From: Planctomycetota bacterium
GTDB lineage: Bacteria; Planctomycetota; UBA11346
Assembly: GCA_947470885.1 (NCBI GenBank)
Contig: CANIXE010000046.1
Coordinates: 1 to 10,376 of the forward strand
Length of the DNA: 10,376 nucleotides
Direction of reading: 5' to 3'
Part shown: positions 5,557 to 10,376 of the stretch, piece by piece
Position numbering within the stretch: position 1 is the stretch's first letter
How the letters are laid out: the number at the start of each line of letters is the position of its first letter
Program-made: the position numbers and the translations under genes
The notes under the pieces: generated by a model
What the model was told of the DNA's origin: nothing
The model's input: the letters and a program-made list of their open reading frames with translations, nothing else
The model's database searches: none

Positions 5557-7581
5557 TCAGGTCTTTCGCGCCAGTTGGGCCAGATCTACCTCGGTCTGGC
5601 GCAGGTCCCGGTAGGCTTGGCTTAGGCTGGCGGCTTCGGCGGGGGAGATTTTTTCCAGGGCCGGGCGCAATGTGTCCAGACGGGCCATGGCCTTGGCCAG
5701 GTCTTGTTCCAGGCGGGTCGTGAGGCGCAGGTGGTGATCGTTGGCATCATCGATCTGGGCCACCCCGGCGGGCCGTCGGGGATTGTATTTGAAGGTCGCC
5801 ATCAGGGATTCCAGCCAGGCATCCAACCGGGCGAGTATCGTCCGGGGCATGCCTTGGATCACCAAGTGGCGGCCCCGGCGCAGGTCCGCGGCGGTGGTCA
5901 CCCCGGCGAAGGTCAGCAGGGACAATTGGGCTGGACCCACCTGGGGAATTTTCACCGTCCGCAGGGAGATCCGCTCCAGGTATTCGTTGAGCTGGAATTC
6001 CCGGGCATTTGCGTGGATCCCGGCGAGCTGGGCCCGGTGCTCTGTCACGGCCTCGGTATGGGCGGTGATCAAGCGGTCCAGATTCGTCACCGCCTGTTCG
6101 TGCTGGGTGAGGGTGTTCACCTGCCAATTCCGATCCGTGATGGACAACGTCAACGCATTCAGGCGCAGGGTCCGCTCGATCACCAGGGGTTCGCCCCGGC
6201 GGGCGATGAGGATGGGGCGATCCTTGGCCAGGGCGGCCCCGATAAAACCGAGGAACAGCAACAGTATGTCGGCGGTAAGGAACCAGGCGAAGGCCGGCGA
6301 ATCATGTCGTTGGGAACAGGCCCCCAGGGTGAGGATGCCCAGGAGGAGCAGCAGGATGAATGCCCAACTGGAGACCGAGCGGTAAAAGGCCAATCGACGG
6401 TCGATGGCCGCGAACAGGTCCACGATGTCCGGCGATGGCGCCAAATCGGGGAATTCCCGCGGGATCAGCGCCCGGCGGTGGAGGGCCAGGAGCCGGCGGG
6501 CCCGTTCCACCAGGGCCTGGCCGGCCAGGACCACCGGCCCGGACACCCCCTGGGAACTGGGGAAATAGTGGGGGCCGCCGTCGCCTTCGATCCGGCACCA
6601 CGGACATTCCCCGGCGGCGGCGAAAAACCGGTGCATCCGGTCCGTCGGGCATTCCACCAATTGCCGGCCAGCATCCTCTAAAGCGGTGCGCCAGGCGGCC
6701 ATGCCCGGCCGTCCCAGGCGGGCCGCATCGGGGTGGAAGGTCCGCTCAAAGCAGTCCCGTAGGCCCGGGGATAGGTCCGCCAGGGACAGGCTGAGGGGCG
6801 GTCTGCGGACTCCGGCCTGGGTCGCCCGGGCGCCATAGGCGAAGCGGTGGCGACGGATGATTTCCCCCAGTTCCAGGTGGGGTTCCTGGGGATCCAGGGG
6901 TACGCCGAAGTACGGATGCCGGTCCTGGAACAGCAGCTGGAACACCAGCACGCCCAGGGCGAAGGCATCATGATCCGGGGTCCGGTCGAACGAGCCCAGG
7001 GACGCCCCGGTGTGGAGTTCCGGGGCCAGGTATTCCGGCATGCCCACATCGCAGCGGAAGGTCCGCCCTTGGTGTCGGACCTGGAAGGAGTCGCAGTCGA
7101 TGAGATGGACCAGGCCCCGGGCAGATACCAGGAAGCCCCGGCAGTTCACGTCGCCGATCACCAGGCCGGCAGCGTGGACGTTCTCCACCTCCGCCGCCAG
7201 GTTCCGCGCCACATGGACCAGGAAGTCAAAGCGGATCTTGGGGAATTCCCGGCGTCGTGAGGTTGGGCTGCTCAGCAGGTGCAGTTCCTTGCTGCCCGCG
7301 AAGAACGGCATGGCGAAACCCCGGGGGATCCCATTCACCACCAGCAGTTCCCGGGGCATCCCGCAGCACCCCAGTCGGGGATCCTCCGCCAGGGAACAGA
7401 GATGGCTTAACTTGACGATCTTGTCGCCGGTCAGCGGTTCATGGTAGATCTTCGCCACCGCGCCCCGCTGGCCCTCGATGGCGTAGATCGTGCCTTCGCC
7501 TCCGGGTTGGCCGATCTGCTTGCCCAGGCGCACCGCCCTACCCGTGGACGAGGTGCAGTCGACGATCCGCTTCCCCACCAT
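5557..7581 (-). CDS. TerY-P-type protein kinase with two membrane helices and C-terminal HhH domain
   Basis: Kinase partner of the adjacent PP2C phosphatase and VWA protein; 674 residues. The kinase domain spans about 20-305: glycine-rich loop IGQPGGEGTIY (23-33), Lys44 in VAKIY, catalytic-loop region GLVIGDVNCRGFLV (139-152) with Asp144, metal-binding segment IDCDSFQV (161-168), and activation-segment end VGMPEYLAPEL (179-189). The loop position where kinases keep Asn (Asp+5) is Gly149, so activity is open to question. A lone CPWC (326-329) suggests half a zinc site. Two hydrophobic helices follow (about 405-421 and 430-451), then a helical stretch (480-540) and a helix-hairpin-helix domain (about 541-600: IPQVGPAQLSLLTFAGVTTA, then IQGMPRTILARLDAWL). 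The tail (610-674) is predicted helical and coiled-coil-like. The start is nine bases past the PP2C stop without a clear ribosome site. The stop abuts the convergent GH43 stop. Confidence 0.88.
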   Translation of the reverse strand: MVGKRIVDCTSSTGRAVRLGKQIGQPGGEGTIYAIEGQRGAVAKIYHEPLTGDKIVKLSHLCSLAEDPRLGCCGMPRELLVVNGIPRGFAMPFFAGSKELHLLSSPTSRRREFPKIRFDFLVHVARNLAAEVENVHAAGLVIGDVNCRGFLVSARGLVHLIDCDSFQVRHQGRTFRCDVGMPEYLAPELHTGASLGSFDRTPDHDAFALGVLVFQLLFQDRHPYFGVPLDPQEPHLELGEIIRRHRFAYGARATQAGVRRPPLSLSLADLSPGLRDCFERTFHPDAARLGRPGMAAWRTALEDAGRQLVECPTDRMHRFFAAAGECPWCRIEGDGGPHYFPSSQGVSGPVVLAGQALVERARRLLALHRRALIPREFPDLAPSPDIVDLFAAIDRRLAFYRSVSSWAFILLLLLGILTLGACSQRHDSPAFAWFLTADILLLFLGFIGAALAKDRPILIARRGEPLVIERTLRLNALTLSITDRNWQVNTLTQHEQAVTNLDRLITAHTEAVTEHRAQLAGIHANAREFQLNEYLERISLRTVKIPQVGPAQLSLLTFAGVTTAADLRRGRHLVIQGMPRTILARLDAWLESLMATFKYNPRRPAGVAQIDDANDHHLRLTTRLEQDLAKAMARLDTLRPALEKISPAEAASLSQAYRDLRQTEVDLAQLARKT

Positions 7582-7590
7582 CTGGGCGCC

Positions 7591-8382
7591 TCAGCGGCAG
7601 GCGAGGATGAGGGTGCGGTCGTCCTCGGTCTGGTCGACAAAACGCGGGCCGGAAATCAAGGTGGTCAGGGCCTGGTCCAGGGTCGGGCTGGACCCCGGGG
7701 GCAGGCCCGCCAGGAAGCCGAATTGGACGTCGAACCAGGCGGCCACGGGCTGCTGTTGGCGGTAATCCAGCAACAGCCGTTGCAGGCCGTCGGTGAATAC
7801 GCCGATGCGCGGACATTCATGGGGGATCAGACCCCAGCGGATTTCCGCAGGAGCGTTGGCGCTGGTGACAAAGGTGGTCTCGTTGGCGTATTCCCCCTGG
7901 GCCGGCCAACAAGCCACAGCGTAGTCCCCGGGTCCCCGGCCAAGGACGATCGCCCCGTCACCGATCTGCCACCACAGGGTCGCGCCATCACCGATGCAGC
8001 AGCCCAGGACGGTGGCCGCCAGATCATGGGATGTGGCCCCCAGTTCAGCGGCCTTCACGTCGACCGCCTGGCGGGTGATGGCCAGCCAATGATTGATATC
8101 CGTTTGGCCAAAGTCGGTCAGGCGTCGGCCCTGCTCCAGGGCCAACTGCACCAGCCCCAGGAACGACGCCACCACCACTTTGGCCCCTAATTCCGCATGG
8201 GTGGCCGAACCTGCTCCGTCTGCCGCCACCAGGAAGACGATGGTTTTCCCGTCTGGTGTCGTCACCTGGCGGGTCAGGGCGAAATCTTGGCAGGGCAGAT
8301 GATGGGCCAGATGGCTTACTCCGGCGGTGGAGGCTTGGGCGATCCGCCAGAGGCTGGCATTGTCCGGAGTTTCCAGACTCAT
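7591..8382 (-). CDS. PP2C-family serine/threonine phosphatase of a TerY-P triad
   Basis: Metal-dependent protein phosphatase predicted to reverse phosphorylation by the neighbouring kinase. It has 263 residues, about one PP2C domain with no membrane segment or signal. PP2C motifs in order: Asp33 in CQDF, AADGAGS (53-59) with Asp55-Gly56, DLAATVLG (120-127), QIGDGAIVL (139-147), FTDGLQRL (196-203) and TEDDRTLIL (252-260) with the final metal-binding Asp pair. All expected metal ligands are present, so it should be active. Its ATG overlaps the VWA stop by four bases (ATGA), a sign of translational coupling, and the kinase follows nine bases after its stop. In the family this arrangement, VWA-PP2C-kinase, is the TerY-P triad. 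Confidence 0.92.
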   Translation of the reverse strand: MSLETPDNASLWRIAQASTAGVSHLAHHLPCQDFALTRQVTTPDGKTIVFLVAADGAGSATHAELGAKVVVASFLGLVQLALEQGRRLTDFGQTDINHWLAITRQAVDVKAAELGATSHDLAATVLGCCIGDGATLWWQIGDGAIVLGRGPGDYAVACWPAQGEYANETTFVTSANAPAEIRWGLIPHECPRIGVFTDGLQRLLLDYRQQQPVAAWFDVQFGFLAGLPPGSSPTLDQALTTLISGPRFVDQTEDDRTLILACR

Positions 8383-9074
8383 GTCATCGCCCAGCCCCCG
8401 GGGGCTGCGGGGTTCTCTAGCACGACCTTGTCCTCAGGGCGTGACCGGGACACGGATTTCATCGAGCTGGACAGCCACAGGAACAGTTCCCGGTAGGCCA
8501 GGCCCTTGAGGTTCACCGGATCCCGCCCTGGCGGGCAGATCTGCCGGAGGATGTCCTTGTTGGCGTCCTGGACGCCCACGGCGAAGAACAGGAAGGCGTT
8601 GGCCGTGTGCCCGGTGTGGACCAGTTTCGCCGCCGGCAGCCAATCGTCAGTGGGCTCGCCGTCGGTGATCAGAAACACCCAGGGCCGGTAGTACGGGGTC
8701 AGCCCGGCGGCCCGGTATTGGTCCTTCCGCGCCTGGAGGATCTCCAGGGCCTTGCGGATGCCTTCCCCCATGGGGGTGTTGCCCTCAGCCACCAGGGGCG
8801 CGGGATTCCAGGCATCCACCGTGGAAAACTCATGGACCACCTCGACCTTGGCGCCGAAGGTGACGAGGGCCAGGTCCACCCGCTTCTTCGCCAGGGGATC
8901 ATCCCCCAGACTGTCCTTGAAGGCTTGAAGGCCCTGGTTTAGTTCACTGATCCGAGCCCCGGCCATGGACGCGCTGACATCCAGCAGCAGCACCACCGGG
9001 CAGCGCTGGGACGGGTTTTCCGCCAGGGCGGCATCCGGGAACACGGGGGCGAGGTAGGGGGTCTGGTCGGCCAT
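8379..9074 (-). CDS. TerY-like von Willebrand factor A domain protein
   Basis: Single VWA (metal-ion-dependent adhesion) domain protein, 231 residues, cytoplasmic by lack of a signal or membrane segment. The MIDAS metal site is complete: DVSAS (32-36), Thr100 in NTPMGEGI, and Asp138 in LITDGEPTDDW (135-145). The C-terminal stretch ELFLWLSSSMKSVSRS (196-211) followed by a GGWA end is typical of the TerY family, which pairs with a PP2C phosphatase and an atypical kinase. It is probably a scaffold or protein-binding component. It is the first gene of the three-gene operon; its start lies 131 bp past the end of the putative anti-sigma gene, with only a weak GGA before it. TerY was named from tellurite-resistance clusters, but no TerD- or TerC-like gene is in this window. 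Confidence 0.9.
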   Translation of the reverse strand: MADQTPYLAPVFPDAALAENPSQRCPVVLLLDVSASMAGARISELNQGLQAFKDSLGDDPLAKKRVDLALVTFGAKVEVVHEFSTVDAWNPAPLVAEGNTPMGEGIRKALEILQARKDQYRAAGLTPYYRPWVFLITDGEPTDDWLPAAKLVHTGHTANAFLFFAVGVQDANKDILRQICPPGRDPVNLKGLAYRELFLWLSSSMKSVSRSRPEDKVVLENPAAPGGWAMT

Positions 9075-9205
9075 GGGAGTGATCCAGCAAGGGCGAAAGG
9101 GGGGCTGGCGTGGACCCTGTCGAGTTCAACCGGAACGGAGCAAATTGTAAAGATCAAAGGGCACGGTGGGTCTACGAGGACGCTGGGAATCCGTCGTCCG
9201 CTCGG
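9075..9205 (-). promoter_or_regulatory. Leader region of the VWA-PP2C-kinase operon
   Basis: A 131-bp gap between the putative anti-sigma stop and the VWA start. On the minus strand TACAAT (9144-9149) matches five of six bases of a -10 element, 69 bp before the VWA start, within a short A/T-rich stretch of otherwise GC-rich DNA. I see no convincing -35 at the right spacing. A loose stem (GGACG/CGTCC, about 9178-9199) between the two gene groups lacks a T-run, so termination after the anti-sigma gene is not clear. Confidence 0.3.
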
Positions 9206-9814
9206 CTAACGGTACGGAGTGGCGGCAGCTGTCGGCGAACGGGGGGATATCCCCACGACCAGTCGCTTGTTCCCTCTTCCGGCATCTACGAGGGCCAGAA
9301 CTCCTGGAGACCGGAGGAGTTCCGTGTCATCCATGGGGGAGAGCCGGGGATCCATCTCCCAAGAGTGGAGGCGTTGGTAGCTTCCGGCCATGGATCCACT
9401 GGTGACGTAGGTTAGGAGTACCGGCTGGTTGGCTGGAAGATCGAAGGTGGAACTGCGGATCACCACAAGGCCGGTGGGGACCTGGGCCGTGGTCACCTGT
9501 TGAAAGACTGGTGCAGGTGGGTGAGCCAGGGGAGATGTCTTGGGCGTGGGCGAGGCGGGAGTGAGTAGGGCCAGGGCCGTCGGCGGGGACGGGGTGAGCA
9601 CCCCGGAAATTCCAGCACTGATCGCCAGCATGAACCCGGCGGCGACGGCGATCCGCCAAGCGGTCATCCGTTGTCGCCGCCGGCGCAGCTCTCCTCGGCA
9701 GCGGGCTTGGATCGCGAGGGACACGGGGTGGTCTTCGTCGAGGATATCATGGAGCAGTCGGTTCCGGGCCAGGGCGGCCCGGACCGCGTCGGGAACAGGG
9801 CGATGGTCAGTCAT
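9206..9814 (-). CDS. Single-pass membrane protein, putative anti-sigma factor
   Basis: A 202-residue protein encoded directly after the sigma factor and overlapping it by eight bases, the usual place for the cognate anti-sigma factor. It has an N-terminal soluble part (1-50) that is helical and ends in a very basic stretch (GELRRRRQR, 41-49), a membrane helix at about 54-73, a Pro/Ala/Thr-rich linker (74-105), and a likely extracytoplasmic domain (106-202). The membrane topology fits positive-inside. A ribosome site, AAAGGG, lies seven bases before the ATG. The zinc-binding His-x3-Cys-x2-Cys motif of the common ZAS anti-sigma factors is absent, and I recognise no family for the outer domain. 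The role therefore rests on position and topology. It could equally be a secretion or sensor partner of the sigma gene. Confidence 0.7.
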   Translation of the reverse strand: MTDHRPVPDAVRAALARNRLLHDILDEDHPVSLAIQARCRGELRRRRQRMTAWRIAVAAGFMLAISAGISGVLTPSPPTALALLTPASPTPKTSPLAHPPAPVFQQVTTAQVPTGLVVIRSSTFDLPANQPVLLTYVTSGSMAGSYQRLHSWEMDPRLSPMDDTELLRSPGVLALVDAGRGNKRLVVGISPRSPTAAATPYR

Positions 9815-10376
9815 GCTGCAGCCCTTTCACGATGAGCTCCCGGAGGTGTCGGCGCACGCGCACCAGGCGCATCCCCAGGGTTTTCACCGGCAGCTCCATC
9901 CGGGCGGCCAGGTCCGGCTGGGGCAGGCCCTGCATATAGTGGTCTTCGATTAATTGCCGATCCGCGATCGGCAGGCTGGCGAGAGCTGCAGTAAGCAGGT
10001 CCTGTAGACGATCATCGATCCGGTCCGCATGCGCGGGTGGCGTGGCCAGGGCCAGATCAGCGGTGATCGGTCGACGCCCCCGATTGAGGGCTTGGCGTCG
10101 ACGCACCTGATCGATCCATACCGTACCCATGCAGGTGGTCAGGTACCGCCACAGATCTGGATCCCCGGCACAGGGTTTCAGGTACTTGATGATCCGGATC
10201 AGGGTTTCCTGGTAGGCCTCTTGGGCGGCTGGTTCATCGCCCCTGGCCACCACCAGCAGGTACCGCTGCATCCGCGTTCCGTAGAGGGCGCAGAAAACAT
10301 TAAACGCGGCTTCATCGCCAGCACGGATGCCGGCGGTGATCCCGGGGATGTCCAGGGTGGCCGGGGCTTTGGTCAC
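9807..10376 (-). CDS. ECF-type RNA polymerase sigma factor, start at window edge
   Basis: Alternative sigma factor redirecting RNA polymerase to a stress or envelope regulon. The visible part has 189 residues, about the normal ECF length. Region 2 spans roughly 23-96 (DEAAFNVFCALYGTRMQRYL, then EAYQETLIRIIKYL, then LWRYLTTCMGTVWIDQVRRR). A short linker (97-120) follows. Region 4 (124-183) contains LPIADRQLIEDHYMQGLPQPDLAARM and a recognition helix near VKTLGMRLVRVRRHL. The frame opens with GTG on the very last window bases; this may be the true start, or the gene may begin a little further out. The promoter is not in the window. It overlaps the downstream membrane-protein gene (ATGACTGA), indicating coupled expression of the pair. 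Confidence 0.88.
   Translation of the reverse strand: MTKAPATLDIPGITAGIRAGDEAAFNVFCALYGTRMQRYLLVVARGDEPAAQEAYQETLIRIIKYLKPCAGDPDLWRYLTTCMGTVWIDQVRRRQALNRGRRPITADLALATPPAHADRIDDRLQDLLTAALASLPIADRQLIEDHYMQGLPQPDLAARMELPVKTLGMRLVRVRRHLRELIVKGLQHD

Noticed and set aside
5704..6681. Long plus-strand open frame opposite the kinase gene
   Set aside because: It is a GC-driven shadow. The Gly/Gln/Pro-rich translation matches no family, and the minus strand has a full multi-domain kinase.
7441..8190. Plus-strand open frame opposite the kinase/PP2C genes
   Set aside because: It is antisense to two well-supported genes, with low-complexity translation and no ribosome site.
8379..9074. Tellurite-resistance operon
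   Set aside because: Only the TerY-type triad is present. There are no TerA/B/C/D/E genes, so resistance cannot be claimed.

Overview
This is a GC-rich bacterial chromosome segment with eleven supported protein genes (two cut by the window edges) and no RNA genes. Its content suggests a free-living, polysaccharide-degrading bacterium of the Planctomycetota/Verrucomicrobiota/Lentisphaerota or Acidobacteriota kind. The reasons are an NPCBM-GH43 secreted protein, a small secreted Sm-like/proline-rich protein, a dispersed ACGAAA-type repeat and a TerY-type signalling triad. That placement is inference; no marker here fixes the phylum.

Left block (3-1800, + strand): the 3' part of an RluD-family rRNA pseudouridine synthase is followed after one base by ruvB, the Holliday-junction branch-migration motor. 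Both look like ordinary housekeeping genes, probably translationally coupled.

Non-coding block (1801-2413): about 600 bp without a convincing gene. It holds two near-identical CCGAGC/GCTCGG hairpins 75 nt apart, a large inverted repeat built from 9-bp CACGAAANN units, and a likely intrinsic terminator for the lacI-type gene.

Carbohydrate block (2414-5556): a LacI-family repressor and a small secreted protein lie on the minus strand. A secreted NPCBM-GH43 protein is divergent on the plus strand. A 16-bp palindrome with a central CG sits just upstream of the repressor start and is a candidate auto-operator. The GH43 gene has visibly lower GC than its neighbours, and a Gly sits where the family normally has the general-acid Glu. 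It may therefore be a binding protein or a degraded enzyme.

Signalling block (5557-10376, all minus strand): in transcription order an ECF-type sigma factor, an overlapping single-pass membrane protein (putative anti-sigma factor), a 131-bp gap, and then a tight three-gene operon. The operon encodes a TerY-like VWA protein, a PP2C-type phosphatase and an unusual membrane-anchored kinase with a C-terminal helix-hairpin-helix domain. The last three match the known TerY-P triad (VWA-PP2C-kinase), proposed in the literature to be a phosphorylation-based stress-sensing module. No TerD/TerC genes are visible here. The adjacent sigma/anti-sigma pair makes a combined membrane-signalling and transcription module plausible but unproven.
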